Shown here: one piece after another, positions 46,106 through 56,100 of the stretch
How positions within the stretch are numbered: the stretch's first letter is position 1
Layout: every line of letters begins with the position of its first letter
Origin: an uncultured Sinobacteraceae bacterium
Lineage (GTDB): Bacteria > Pseudomonadota > Gammaproteobacteria > Steroidobacterales > Steroidobacteraceae
Length of the DNA stretch: 64,000 bases
Direction of reading: 5' to 3'
Assembly (NCBI GenBank): GCA_937902995.1
Contig: CALEKY010000098.1
Location: 32,836 to 96,835 of the forward strand
The notes under the pieces: model-generated
Seen by the model: the letters and a program-made list of their open reading frames with translations, nothing else
The model's database searches: none
What the model was told of the DNA's origin: nothing
Program-made: the position numbers and the translations under genes

Positions 46106-46135
46106 GCGCCGGGCCGGATCGAACCGGCCCGGCGC
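46106..46135 (+). terminator. Very stable hairpin between infB and rbfA
   Basis: GCGCCGGGCCGG and CCGGCCCGGCGC form a perfect 12-bp G-C stem with loop ATCGAA, 16 bp after the infB stop. No T-run follows, and rbfA starts 19 bp later. Likely an RNA-processing or partial-termination site that lowers downstream expression. Confidence 0.6.
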
Positions 46136-46153
46136 ACGATCGTTTCATTCGTC

Positions 46154-46555
46154 ATGAGCAACAAGTCCTTTCCGCGCAGCAGCCGTGTTGCGCATCAAAT
46201 TCAGCGCGCGTTGAGCGAGCTCATTCGCCGCGAAGTCCGCGATCCGCGGCTTGGGATGCTGACGCTGACCGAGGTGCAGGTCTCCAAGGACTTGGCTTAT
46301 GCGAAGGTGTTTTACTCCGTGCTCGGCGCGGACAAGACGCAAGTGCAGGAGATTCTCGACGAGGCAGCGCCCATGTTGCGGGGGCCGCTCGGCCGGGCGC
46401 TGCGCTTGAGGCACAGTCCTGAGCTGCGTTTCGTGAACGACGAGCTGATCGAGAAGGGCGCGAAGCTGTCGGCGCTGATTCAGCAGGCCGTCAAGGAGGA
46501 CGAAGCGCGTCATGTCGACGACGACCCCGAGTCCCAACCGGAGAGCGATCGCTGA
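46154..46555 (+). CDS. rbfA: Ribosome-binding factor A
   Basis: 30S assembly factor with a KH-like fold. 133 residues: SRVAHQIQRALSELIRREVRDPRLGMLTLTEVQVSKDLAYAKVFYSVLG is the family core; the acidic C-terminal tail is variable. Four bases separate it from truB. Confidence 0.97.
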   Translation: MSNKSFPRSSRVAHQIQRALSELIRREVRDPRLGMLTLTEVQVSKDLAYAKVFYSVLGADKTQVQEILDEAAPMLRGPLGRALRLRHSPELRFVNDELIEKGAKLSALIQQAVKEDEARHVDDDPESQPESDR

Positions 46556-46558
46556 TCT

Positions 46559-47491
46559 ATGTCGAAGCCGCGCAGGTTTCATCGCGACATCGACGGCATC
46601 TTGCTGCTCGACAAGGCGCTCGGTCTCTCGTCCAATGCGGCGCTACAGCAGGTACGGGAGCTGTACGGCGCGAAGAAGGCCGGGCATGCCGGCAGCCTCG
46701 ATCCGTTGGCGACCGGAATGTTGCCGGTGTGTTTCGGTCAAGCGACGAAGGTGTGCGGCCGTTTGCTCAATGCCGGCAAGCGCTATCGGGTCGGTGTGCA
46801 GCTCGGCGCTCGTACCGAATCGCTCGACTGCGAAACCGAAGTCGTCGAACGTGCGTCGGTTCCTGCATTGACCCGAGAGCACGTCGAACGCGTGTTGGCG
46901 AGCTTCCTAGGGGAGCAAGATCAAATACCCCCGATGCACTCGGCGTTGAAGAAGGACGGCCAGCGTCTTTACGAGCTTGCGCGCCGCGGCGAGTCGGTCG
47001 AGCGGCCGAGTCGCCGGATCACGATCAGCGCCATCTCGCTGCTCGACCTAGGGCCCGACCGCTTGGATTTCGACGTGAGCTGCTCGAAAGGGACCTATAT
47101 TCGAACGCTAGCTGCCGACATTGCTCAGCGGCTCGGCACGTTGGGTTACGTTGTTGCGCTGCGGCGGCTCTCGGTCGATCCCTTCGGCGACCAACCCATG
47201 TACACGATCGAGGAGCTGCGCGGACGGCTCGATCAAGGGGGCCGCGGAGCGCTCGAAGAGGTGTTGCTGCCGGCCGACCTGGCATTTGCGGACCTCGGGG
47301 CCGCGATCGTCGTGGGTCCGAGCGAGGCAGCCCTGCTCAAGGGGCAACCCGTGTATCCGACTCAGGCAGTGCCTGCCCAACAACTCAGGGCTTACGGCGC
47401 CGACGGCCGTTTCCTGGGCTTGGTGCACGGTCAGCCGGACGGGCGCGTGCGGCCGGTTCGGCTGTTCGTCGGGGAGGAGCGCAGCGGGTAG
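46559..47491 (+). CDS. truB: tRNA pseudouridine-55 synthase TruB
   Basis: Makes pseudouridine 55 in the T-loop of tRNAs. 310 residues. Catalytic Asp48 in GHAGSLDPLATGMLPV, followed by GKRYRVGVQLG and the RNA-binding loop; a PUA-like C-terminal domain is present (VYPTQAVPAQQLRAYGADGRFLGLV). Confidence 0.97.
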   Translation: MSKPRRFHRDIDGILLLDKALGLSSNAALQQVRELYGAKKAGHAGSLDPLATGMLPVCFGQATKVCGRLLNAGKRYRVGVQLGARTESLDCETEVVERASVPALTREHVERVLASFLGEQDQIPPMHSALKKDGQRLYELARRGESVERPSRRITISAISLLDLGPDRLDFDVSCSKGTYIRTLAADIAQRLGTLGYVVALRRLSVDPFGDQPMYTIEELRGRLDQGGRGALEEVLLPADLAFADLGAAIVVGPSEAALLKGQPVYPTQAVPAQQLRAYGADGRFLGLVHGQPDGRVRPVRLFVGEERSG

Positions 47492-47533
47492 CCTTTTCTT
47501 GCGTTTTCAGTCCGCAATTGCGTCGAGGATTGC

Positions 47534-47563
47534 TTGAGATCGTTGCGGACGCACGAGTAGAAT
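47534..47563 (+). promoter_or_regulatory. rpsO promoter
   Basis: TTGAGA (5 of 6, 47534-47539), an 18-base spacer, TAGAAT (47558-47563), then GCGCGGC. Transcription would begin near 47570, about 48 bases before rpsO. Confidence 0.7.
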
Positions 47564-47617
47564 GCGCGGCTTCTTAAAGCGACCAGTTACCAAAATACGG
47601 CGGATAGGATCGAGCAG

Positions 47618-47887
47618 ATGTCATTGTCCAGCGAACAGAAAGGCGCAATCGTCGAGCAGTTTCGGCGCAGTGCAAACGATACCGGCTCACCGGAAGTTCA
47701 GATTGCTCTTCTTTCCGCGCGTATCAACGACCTCAGCGAGCATTTCGCCACGCACAAGCGCGATCATGCTTCCCGTCGGGGCTTGCTGAAGATGGTCAAT
47801 CAGCGCCGGAAACTCCTCGACTACCTCAAGAATTCCGCTCCTGAGCGTTACCAAGAAGTGGTGTCACGCCTCGGACTGCGGCGCTAA
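47618..47887 (+). CDS. rpsO: 30S ribosomal protein S15
   Basis: Primary 16S rRNA-binding protein, 89 residues, the usual size. Core: GSPEVQIALLSARINDLSEHFATHKRDHASRRGLLKMVNQRRKLLDYLK. In E. coli it represses its own translation through its mRNA leader; whether the leader here can do so is not evident. Has its own promoter and precedes pnp as in most gammaproteobacteria. Confidence 0.99.
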   Translation: MSLSSEQKGAIVEQFRRSANDTGSPEVQIALLSARINDLSEHFATHKRDHASRRGLLKMVNQRRKLLDYLKNSAPERYQEVVSRLGLRR

Positions 47888-48077
47888 TGCAGCGCCGGCG
47901 GTCGACCGGCAGTGTTTCCAATTTGTCCGTAATGTTCCGCCATTCGCACGCCGTTGACGGACCATTCTCGCCGCGCGCCGCCCGTGCGTTGCGCTGTGCA
48001 TCGCTCTGGATGCAAAACGTCACCGAATTCTCGAAGGCAAGAAAATCGCGCCGGCAGGGCCGGCACTAGGAAGCATC
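47888..48077 (+). promoter_or_regulatory. rpsO-pnp spacer with two small hairpins
   Basis: GCCGG-N7-CCGGC at 47894-47910 just after rpsO, and two copies of GCCGGC three bases apart at about 48051-48065, just before the pnp Shine-Dalgarno (AGGAAG). In E. coli this spacer folds into an RNase III site used for pnp autoregulation; the longer double hairpin is not obvious here. Confidence 0.4.
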
Positions 48078-50162
48078 GTGAGCGCAATCAAGAAGACTTT
48101 TCAGTACGGCCAGCATCAAGTGACCTTGGAGACGGGGGAGCTGGCGCGTCAGGCGGACGGCGCGGTCGTCGTCACCATGGCCGATACGGTCGTACTCGTC
48201 ACCGCGGTCGCTCGCAAAACGGCGGATCCCGGTAAGGACTTCTTCCCCCTGACCGTCAACTACGTCGAGAAGACGTATGCGGCAGGCCGTATTCCCGGCG
48301 GCTTTTTCAAGCGCGAAGGCCGTCCGTCGGAGAAGGAAACGCTCACTTCGCGGTTGATCGATCGCCCGATTCGACCGCTGTTCCCGGAGGGGTTCTACAA
48401 CGAACTTCAGGTCGTTGCGACCGTGATTTCGTTGAATCCGGAAGTGGACGCGGACATTCCCGCGATGCTCGGCGCGTCGGCAGCGCTTGCCCTGTCAGGC
48501 GTACCGTTCCAGGGCCCGATCGGCGCTGCAAAGGTCGGATACAAGGACGGTCAATACATCCTCAATCCCACCGCTGCGCAGCTCCGCGAGTCCAAGCTCG
48601 ATCTCGTCGTCGCCGGTACCGCCGACGCCGTGCTGATGGTCGAATCCGAGGCCGACAGTCTTCCGGAAGATGTGATGCTCGGCGCCGTGATGTTCGGCCA
48701 CGAGCAGATGCAGGTGGCAATCAAGGCGATCAACGAGCTGAAGGCCGAGGCGGGCAAACCGGCATGGGACTGGCAGCCGCCTGCACCGAACGCCGCACTC
48801 GAAGCTGCCGTCGCTGCCCAGGCTGAGGCAGGCCTCACCGAGGCCTATCAGATCACCGAGAAGCAGGCCCGCCACGCCAAGATTGCCGAAGTGAAGGCTG
48901 CAGCGTTGCAGGCGTTGAGCGGCGGCGAGTCGCCGGCCTACGGCGCCGATGACGTTTCCAAGGAACTGGCCAACCTCGAGTACAAGATCGTTCGTCAGCG
49001 TATTCTCGAGGGCAAGCCGCGTATCGACGGTCGCGACACGAAGACGGTGCGCCCGATCACGATCAAGACCGGAGTGCTGCCGCGTACGCATGGCTCGGCA
49101 TTGTTCACGCGCGGCGAGACGCAGGCGCTCGTCGTTACCACGCTCGGCACGGGTCGCGATGCACAGATCATCGATGCATTGACGGGCGAGCGCAAAGAGC
49201 CCTTCATGCTCCATTACAACTTCCCGCCGTTCAGCGTCGGCGAGACGGGCATGCTCGGATCGCCGAAGCGCCGCGAGATCGGTCACGGCAACCTCGCACG
49301 TCGCGGCATTCAAGCCGTGATGCCCGATATGTCGACGTTCCCGTACGTCATCCGCGTCGTCTCGGAAATTCTCGAATCCAACGGCTCGAGCTCGATGGCC
49401 AGCGTGTGCGGCACGAGCTTGTCGCTCATGGACGCGGGCGTGCCGATCAAGGCTGCGGTCGCCGGCGTGGCGATGGGCCTCGTGAAGGAGGGCGATCGCT
49501 TCCAAGTGCTGACGGACATCCTGGGCGATGAAGATCACTTGGGCGACATGGACTTCAAGGTTGCCGGCACGCGTACGGGCGTGACGGCGCTGCAGATGGA
49601 CATCAAGATCAACGGCATCACCCGCGAGATCATGCAGGTCGCTCTCGAGCAGGCGAAGGTTGCGCGTCTGCACATCCTCGATCAGATGGATGCGGTGCTG
49701 GCGGCACCGCGCGCCAACATGTCCGAGTGGGCGCCGTCGATCATCACGCTCAAGATCGATCCGGAGAAGATCCGCGACGTCATCGGCAAGGGCGGTGCGG
49801 TGATTCGTGCGATCACCGAAGAGACCGGTACGACGATCGATATCGACAACGACGGTACCGTGAAGATCGCTTCCGTGAACGGCGCTGCGGGACGCGAAGC
49901 GCAGCGGCGCATCGAGATGATCACGGCGGAAGTGGAAGTCGGGCGCGTCTACGAAGGACGCGTCGTGCGCCTGATGGATTTCGGCGCGTTCGTGACGATC
50001 CTGCCCGGCAAGGACGGATTGGTGCACATCTCGCAGATTTCGGACGAGCGCGTCGAGCGCGTCAGCGACAAGCTGAAGGAAGGCGACGTCATTCGCGTCA
50101 AAGTGCTCGAGGTCGATCGTCAGGGGCGCATTCGCCTCAGCATGCGCAACATCGACAACTGA
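48078..50162 (+). CDS. pnp: Polyribonucleotide nucleotidyltransferase (PNPase)
   Basis: Phosphorolytic 3'-5' exoribonuclease of the degradosome. 694 residues from GTG 48078. Two RNase PH-like domains (SRLIDRPIRPLFPEGF in the first; RIDGRDTKTVRPITIKTGVLPRTHGSALFTRGETQALV in the second), a KH domain (IRDVIGKGGAVIRAITEETG, about 563-582) and an S1 domain (VYEGRVVRLMDFGAFVTILPGKDGLVHISQ, about 625-655). The C-terminus stops at the S1 domain end, shorter than E. coli PNPase. Confidence 0.98.
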   Translation: MSAIKKTFQYGQHQVTLETGELARQADGAVVVTMADTVVLVTAVARKTADPGKDFFPLTVNYVEKTYAAGRIPGGFFKREGRPSEKETLTSRLIDRPIRPLFPEGFYNELQVVATVISLNPEVDADIPAMLGASAALALSGVPFQGPIGAAKVGYKDGQYILNPTAAQLRESKLDLVVAGTADAVLMVESEADSLPEDVMLGAVMFGHEQMQVAIKAINELKAEAGKPAWDWQPPAPNAALEAAVAAQAEAGLTEAYQITEKQARHAKIAEVKAAALQALSGGESPAYGADDVSKELANLEYKIVRQRILEGKPRIDGRDTKTVRPITIKTGVLPRTHGSALFTRGETQALVVTTLGTGRDAQIIDALTGERKEPFMLHYNFPPFSVGETGMLGSPKRREIGHGNLARRGIQAVMPDMSTFPYVIRVVSEILESNGSSSMASVCGTSLSLMDAGVPIKAAVAGVAMGLVKEGDRFQVLTDILGDEDHLGDMDFKVAGTRTGVTALQMDIKINGITREIMQVALEQAKVARLHILDQMDAVLAAPRANMSEWAPSIITLKIDPEKIRDVIGKGGAVIRAITEETGTTIDIDNDGTVKIASVNGAAGREAQRRIEMITAEVEVGRVYEGRVVRLMDFGAFVTILPGKDGLVHISQISDERVERVSDKLKEGDVIRVKVLEVDRQGRIRLSMRNIDN

Positions 50163-50175
50163 GACCCCCCACCGC

Positions 50176-50198
50176 GAGGCCGATCCCGAATCGGCCTC
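50176..50198 (+). terminator. Terminator-like hairpin between convergent pnp and phaR
   Basis: GAGGCCGAT-CCCGA-ATCGGCCTC, a perfect 9-bp stem 13 bp after the pnp stop. The T-run is poor on both sides. Could serve both genes. Confidence 0.6.
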
Positions 50199-50238
50199 CT
50201 CGGACTTCTACGCCGACTCGTTCGCCTGAAGGGCTGCG

Positions 50239-50760
50239 CTACACGCGTTTCTCGTGCAGCCCATCCGCGCCTTCATCGTCCCGCTCTTTCGCGCGCATCG
50301 ACGGCGAAGACATGGGGGGGGTCATGGCGCGGAACATGTCTTCCTGCATCGCTCGCCAGCGCTCGAGATTCTGCTGTGTCAGCGATGCGATCGAATCGTA
50401 GGCCTCGGCGCCCACCATGCTACGCATTTGTTCGCGCCATTGCTGCTGTTGGGATGTCAGCAGCTTCATGCTCTGCTCGAGGTACGTGCCCACCATGCTC
50501 TGCATGGCCCCGCCGTAAGAGCGGATGATCTGCGACAGGAAATCCTGGCTCATCAGCGGCTCGCCCATGTGCTCTTGCTCGGCAATGACCTGCAGCAAGA
50601 TCGAACGAGTGATGTCTTCCTGGGTTTTCTTGTCGATGACGACGAAGTCGATCCTTTCGGTGACGAGTCGTCGAATATCGGCCAGCGTGATGTACCGGCT
50701 CTCCACGGTGTCGTAGAGGCGGCGGTTCGGATATTTCTTGATGACTCTCGGCTCGATCAT
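50239..50760 (-). CDS. phaR: Polyhydroxyalkanoate synthesis repressor PhaR
   Basis: Regulator that senses PHA polymer and represses phasin genes. 173 residues: the N-terminal DNA-binding domain RVIKKYPNRRLYDTVESRYITLADIRRLV and the following PHB accumulation region MSQDFLSQIIRSYGGAMQSMVGTYLEQSMKLL are both typical. AAGGAG precedes ATG 50760 and TATAAA lies just upstream of it. No PHA synthase genes are in this window. Third gene on the minus strand after dksA and gluQ. Confidence 0.93.
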   Translation of the reverse strand: MIEPRVIKKYPNRRLYDTVESRYITLADIRRLVTERIDFVVIDKKTQEDITRSILLQVIAEQEHMGEPLMSQDFLSQIIRSYGGAMQSMVGTYLEQSMKLLTSQQQQWREQMRSMVGAEAYDSIASLTQQNLERWRAMQEDMFRAMTPPMSSPSMRAKERDDEGADGLHEKRV

Positions 50761-50814
50761 GGACGCTCCTTCGTTTATAGCTTCGGAGCTAAGAACCGGT
50801 CGTATTCAAGGGCG

Positions 50815-50848
50815 CATCCATCCTGATCGCTCTCGGCCAGGACGGATG
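50815..50848 (-). terminator. Hairpin between gluQ and phaR
   Basis: On the minus strand CATCCGTCCTG and CAGGATGGATG form an 11-bp stem with one G-U pair and a 12-base loop. It follows gluQ and precedes phaR; no T-run, so termination is unproven. Confidence 0.4.
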
Positions 50849-50886
50849 GTGCCGGCATCAATACTAATCCATTGTCACCCTGATGC

Positions 50887-51882
50887 CTAACAGGACCGGC
50901 CTGTGGACGAAGCAACGACTGCCATCTGACGTAACCCCCTGATCGGCGCTGTAGTCCAATGTTCGACTGCCCAGGCCCACAGCGTGCGCAAGTCGGCGGT
51001 TCTCAAATACTCCGGCGGGGACTGACGCAGGAATTCGAGGCTCCGCCAGAGCTCCTCGACCGGCCGAGTGACATCGACGGCACCCGCGCCGGCCGACTTG
51101 GAGAGTTTCACGCCCTGGCGATCCGTGGCTAGCGGCACATGTGCGTACATCGGTGTCGGCAAGGCGAGAGCTTGCTGCAAGAGAATCTGGCGAGGAGTGC
51201 TGGTGAGCAGGTCGGCTCCTCGAACCACGTGCGTGATGCCTTGCGCGGCATCGTCCACGACCACCGCCAATTGATAGGCAAAGAAGCCGTCCCGGCGCTT
51301 GACGACGAAATCGCCGCAGTCCCGGGCGACGTCGATGCAAATGAGGCCCTGGATTTGGTCTACGAACGCCACTTCCCCCGGTTCGACGCGAAAGCGCATC
51401 GCCATTGAGGCGCTGGGATCGCGGGGCCCTTGCCGACAAAGGCCGGGATAACGGGCCTCGTCCATGGCCGCTCCAGCTTGACCGGCCAATGCCGCGATCT
51501 CCTTGCGGCTGCATGAGCAGGGGTAGGCGAGATCGGCGCGGATGAGTCGCTCCAAGGCGGCTTCATAGGCCTCGGCGCGGGCGCTTTGACGCACGATGGG
51601 CCCTGCCCACTCGAATCCGAAGTGCTCCAGCGCGCGGACGATCTCGTCGGCGCTCCCAGGGACTTCACGCAGCCGATCGACGTCCTCGATCCGTACGAGC
51701 CATTCGCCGCCTGCCTTTCGAGCCTCCAAGTAGCTGGCTACGGCAGCGACGAGCGAGCCGAAGTGGAGGGGTCCGGTGGGCGAGGGAGCAAACCGGCCGC
51801 GATAACGAACGGCCGCACCGGCATCGGTACGGCCGTCTTCAGGCGCTTTCGATGTATTGCCGTGACCGGCAGGCGTATTCAC
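50887..51882 (-). CDS. gluQ: Glutamyl-Q tRNA(Asp) synthetase
   Basis: Attaches glutamate to queuosine of tRNA-Asp; a shortened GluRS without the anticodon-binding domain. 331 residues. HIGH-like motif in RFAPSPTGPLHFGSLVAAVASY, the zinc site YPCSCSRKEI with YPGLCR, and the KMSKS-like GVKLSKS. The first about 25 residues are an unconserved extension. It follows dksA by 92 bp, the conserved dksA-gluQ pair. Confidence 0.96.
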   Translation of the reverse strand: MNTPAGHGNTSKAPEDGRTDAGAAVRYRGRFAPSPTGPLHFGSLVAAVASYLEARKAGGEWLVRIEDVDRLREVPGSADEIVRALEHFGFEWAGPIVRQSARAEAYEAALERLIRADLAYPCSCSRKEIAALAGQAGAAMDEARYPGLCRQGPRDPSASMAMRFRVEPGEVAFVDQIQGLICIDVARDCGDFVVKRRDGFFAYQLAVVVDDAAQGITHVVRGADLLTSTPRQILLQQALALPTPMYAHVPLATDRQGVKLSKSAGAGAVDVTRPVEELWRSLEFLRQSPPEYLRTADLRTLWAWAVEHWTTAPIRGLRQMAVVASSTGRSC

Positions 51883-51974
51883 GGCAGAGGGGCGACGGCG
51901 CTAGCCGCGAACTGTGGCGTCGAGGGGGTTCGTGGGGCTAGCCGACAATGCTGCCACCCGCCCACGGCCCGCGT

Positions 51975-52826
51975 TCAGCGATAGCGGTCGTCCCGGTCGC
52001 CGTACTGCTTTTCGAGCCGCTCGCGCCGTTCTTGCGCTTCGACACAGAGCGTGGCTACCGGACGCGCTTCGAGCCGCTTGATGCCAATCTCTTCGCCGGT
52101 CTCGAGGCAATACCCGTAGGTGCCGTCCTCGATCCGCTTGAGCGCTTCGTCGATCTTGCGGATCAACTTGCGCTCGCGATCGCGCGTGCGCAGCTCGAGG
52201 CTGAACTCCGACTCCTGTGTCGCGCGGTCGTTCGGGTCCGGGAAGTTCGCGGCCTCGTCCTTCATGTGAAGCATCGTCCTGTCGACTTCCTCCATGAGGT
52301 CGCGCTTCCAATTCAAGAGGATCTGGCGAAAGTGCTCGAGCTGCTCCTTGCTCATGTACTGCTCGCCGCGGCGAGGGATGTACGGCTTTACGTTCCGCGG
52401 GCCGGCCAGCAGGCTGGAGCTCGGGCCCTCATCCTCGTCGGAATCGGACGTATCCGCGTCCGGCGGCAAGCGAACCGCCGGATTGGCGGCCGGAATCGAC
52501 GCCTTCGGCTCAGGCGCCGCAGCGAGCGCCTCTTCTTGCGTCAGTTGCGCGGATTCCTCGTTCTGTACTGTCTTTACGATTGCCTCCGAAGAAGCAAGGT
52601 TTTTTGCAGGTTTCGACTGGGTCACTGAACTGGTCTGGGATGCTCGGGTTTTCGCGGCGGCCTTCGCCGAACCCTTGGTTGGGGGTGCAGCTTTACGCCC
52701 CGCGGATGCAGCTGGTTTCTTTGCGGATACCGCTTTCTTCGCCGGTTCCGGCTTCTTGGCAATGGTTTTCTTCGACGCGGTCTTCTTGGCCTGGGTCGCC
52801 TTTGCAGACGTTTTCTTCGCGGCCAT
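51975..52826 (-). CDS. dksA: RNA polymerase-binding factor DksA, long form
   Basis: ppGpp cofactor that controls rRNA and stress promoters through the polymerase secondary channel. 283 residues, about 130 longer than E. coli DksA. Residues 1-70 are a Lys/Ala-rich, histone-like tail; 90-140 are acidic. The canonical part (about 150-283) keeps the coiled-coil tip DPNDRA (Asp197, Asp200). In the zinc finger only Cys240 and Cys261 remain; the partners are Thr243 and Ala264 (CLET, CVEA). GGAGG precedes ATG 52826. Confidence 0.96.
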   Translation of the reverse strand: MAAKKTSAKATQAKKTASKKTIAKKPEPAKKAVSAKKPAASAGRKAAPPTKGSAKAAAKTRASQTSSVTQSKPAKNLASSEAIVKTVQNEESAQLTQEEALAAAPEPKASIPAANPAVRLPPDADTSDSDEDEGPSSSLLAGPRNVKPYIPRRGEQYMSKEQLEHFRQILLNWKRDLMEEVDRTMLHMKDEAANFPDPNDRATQESEFSLELRTRDRERKLIRKIDEALKRIEDGTYGYCLETGEEIGIKRLEARPVATLCVEAQERRERLEKQYGDRDDRYR

Positions 52827-53168
52827 TTAGCAGCCTCCATTACCGAATTCGGTCCGACGTCGGGGTCGAACCAAAAAGAGGGCCGCGATTATACAGACGG
52901 CGCCCTGCACGTACAGCCGAAAAAGCTGCGGCATGTCCCGCTCGGTTTGTCGGTGGAAATCCGCCCGTTCCGGCCTGCGAGGACGCCGACTTTCATCGCG
53001 GTCGCGAACGTCATTTGATGCTGCGAGCGCGGATTCGTTTCACGTACACTTACCGTCATCGAGCTTGCGGCAGGCGCGCTGCTTCGGTAGGCGTCGTGCG
53101 CGTGCACTCCACACACGCAAGCGATCGCGACATGACAACTCAGTAAGGCTGCTTCCGCCCGGAGCGCG
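52827..53168. other. dksA-smc divergent spacer (342 bp)
   Basis: Carries the dksA -10 (52888-52893) and, for smc, only a TACACT at 53045-53050 without a good -35. No gene is supported; short frames here are shadows. Confidence 0.6.
52888..52893 (-). promoter_or_regulatory. -10 box of dksA
   Basis: Exact TATAAT on the minus strand, 61 bp before the dksA ATG. A -35 is not clear (CTGTAC at 17 bp). Confidence 0.5.
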
Positions 53169-56100
53169 ATGCGACTCAACAAAATCAAGCTGGCCGGCTT
53201 CAAATCTTTCGTCGATCCGACCACCGTCAACCTTCCCAGCAACCTCATCGGGATCGTCGGCCCGAACGGCTGCGGCAAATCGAACATCATCGATGCCGTT
53301 CGCTGGGTCATGGGCGAGATCTCCGCCAAGCACTTGCGCGGCGATTCCATGGCCGACGTCGTGTTCAACGGCTCGAGCTCGCGCAAGCCGGTGGGAACCG
53401 CTTCGGTGGAGCTCGTCTTCGACAACTCGGATGGGCAGCTCGGCGGACAGTACGCCGGCTTCGCCGAGGTTTCGCTCAAACGCGTCGTCTCCAGGGACGG
53501 CAACTCGGCGTATTTCCTGAACGGCACCCGTTGCCGGCGCAAGGACATCACGCAGCTCTTCCTCGGGACGGGTCTCGGGGCGCGTAGCTACGCGATCATC
53601 GAGCAAGGCATGATTTCACGCGTGATCGAAGCGCGTCCCGACGAACTGCGCGGCTTCATCGAGGAGGCGGCTGGAATCTCCAAATACAAGGAGCGCCGCC
53701 GCGAGACCGAGAATCGCATCTCGCACACCAAGGAGAACCTCGAGCGCCTGAACGACGTGCGCGAGGAGGTCGACAAGCAGTTGCGGCACCTGCAGCGGCA
53801 AGCCGCGACCGCCCGACGCTACCAGACGCTCAAGCAGGACGAACGCAAGCTGACGGCCGAGTTGCTCGCACTGCGGCTCAAGGCGATCGAGCAGGATTCG
53901 CAGAGCAAGGAAGGCATCATGCGCGAGCGCGATACGGCCATGCAGGCCGCGATCGCCGATTTGCGTTCGATCGAGTCCGCGATCGAAACCGCGCGCGAAG
54001 AATTCACGGACAAATCGGAAGCCTTGAACAGCGTTCAGGGCCGCTACTATCAAATCGGCGCGGAGATCTCCCGTACCGAGCAGTCGATCCAGCATGCTCG
54101 CGAGCTGCGCCAACGTCAGCGCGAAGAGCTCGAACAGGCCGAGCGAGGCGCGGCGGAAGCGCAGCTTCACCTGACGCGCGACCAAACCCAAATCGACGAG
54201 CTGACCGCCGAGCTCCAGCAGCTCGAACCCGGTCTCGTCGAGGCACGCGAACGCGAACGCGCTTCGAGCGCGGCGCTCGAACAGGCCGAGCAGAACATGC
54301 AGGTCTGGCAGGAGCGTTGGGAGGAGTTCAACCGCATCTCACGCGCAGCAAGCGAACAGACGCAAGTGGAGCGCGCGCGTCTCGAGCAACTCGAGCATCA
54401 ATTGCAGCGACTGGCGGCGCAACGCGAGCGCCTCGCAGCAGAGCTCGGAACGCTCGATACGACCGAGATCGAGGCACGCATCGAAGCCTTGCAGCTCGAA
54501 GAGGAGAGCGCGCGGACGCAAGGCGAATCGACGGACGAGCAGCTGCGCGCGACCGTCGATGAGCTGCAGCAGCTGCGCGAGCGCGAGCGTCAGCTCGTTG
54601 CGGCCGCCGATACCAGCCGACGCGAGCTCAGCGAGGCGCAAGGCCGGTTGATGTCCTTGCAGGCGTTGCAACAGGCTGCACTCGGACTGGCGCAAGGCAA
54701 GGTTACGGAATGGCTCGCCGAGAACACGCTGAGCGATCGTCCGCGGCTGGCTCAACAAGTCACCGTCGAGCCGGGTTGGGAGCGCGCCGTCGAAACCGTG
54801 CTCGGTTCGTATCTGGAAGCCGTCTCCGTCGATGCAATCGATTCCATTGCAACGAAGCTCGAATCGCTTCAGGTCGGTTCGGTGAGCTTCTACTCGGCGG
54901 GCGAGTCGGCACCTACAGCCTCCGACGCGACTCAGCTCTTGGCCAAGGTTCAAGGCCCTGGTGCTGTCGCAGCGTTGCTGAACGGCATCATCGCCGTCGA
55001 CACGCTGAGCGAAGCGTTGGCGAGACGTCCGAGCTTGGCACCGGGCGAATCGGTCATTACGCGCGACGGTATTTGGATCGGACGGGATTGGCTGCGAGTC
55101 AGCCGCGACAAGGATGTTCATGCCGGCGTGATCGGCCGCGAGAAAGAAATGCGGGAGCTGCGCGAAGCCGTCGAAACGGCAGAGCAGCGGCTCGAAGCGC
55201 TGCAGGACCAGATTACAGACACTCGCACACGCGTTGCCGATCTCGAGCAGCGCCGCGATGCTTTGCAGGCCGACGTCAATCGGCTCCATCGCGCGCAAAG
55301 CGAATTGAGCGCGCAGATCGCATCGCTGCGTGCCAAAGCGGAACAGAACGCCGAGCGCGTTCAGAAGGTCAACAGCGAGACGAGCGAGATCGCTGCCGAA
55401 TACGCCCGCGCGGAAGAGGCGATTTCCGCTGCGCGCGCCCGCCTGGAAGAGGCCACCGAGCAGATGGCGCAGTTCGAAGAGCAGCGTCTTACGCTCGAAG
55501 CCGAGCGCGAATCTTTGCGCAACGACTTGGCGGCCAAGCGCGCGCAAGCGCAGGCCGACCGCGACGGCGCTCAAGAGGTCGCAATCAAGGTCGAATCGAA
55601 GCGTTCCGCATTGACCTCCATTACCGCCGGTCTCGAACGGCTGCGCACTCAGCTCGAGCAAATGACCGCGCGGCGCGAGGAGCTCACGCGCCAGCTCGCG
55701 GACGGCGATGCGCCGCTGGAGGCGCTCGGTGCCAAGCTCGAAGAACTCTTGCAACAACGCATTGCTGTCGAGCAGGAGCTGACCGCGGCGCGCGAAGCGC
55801 TCGAGTCGGCGGAAGGTCGCATGCGCACTTTGGATCAGCGCAGGATGGAGGCCGAATCGGCCGTGGAAGAAGCCCGCGCACGCCTGGAGGATGTGCGCAT
55901 GGCGGCGCAGGAGCTCAAGGTCCGCCACGAAACGCTGCTCGAACAATTCAAGGCGACGCAGTTCGACTTGGAGGCCGTCTATCAAGAGATGCCTGCCGAT
56001 GCAGACATCGCTGCTTGGGAGCAAACGCTCGTCGACCTGTCGCAGAAGATCGAACGACTCGGCCAGGTGAATCTCGCCGCGATCGACGAGTACAAAGAAC

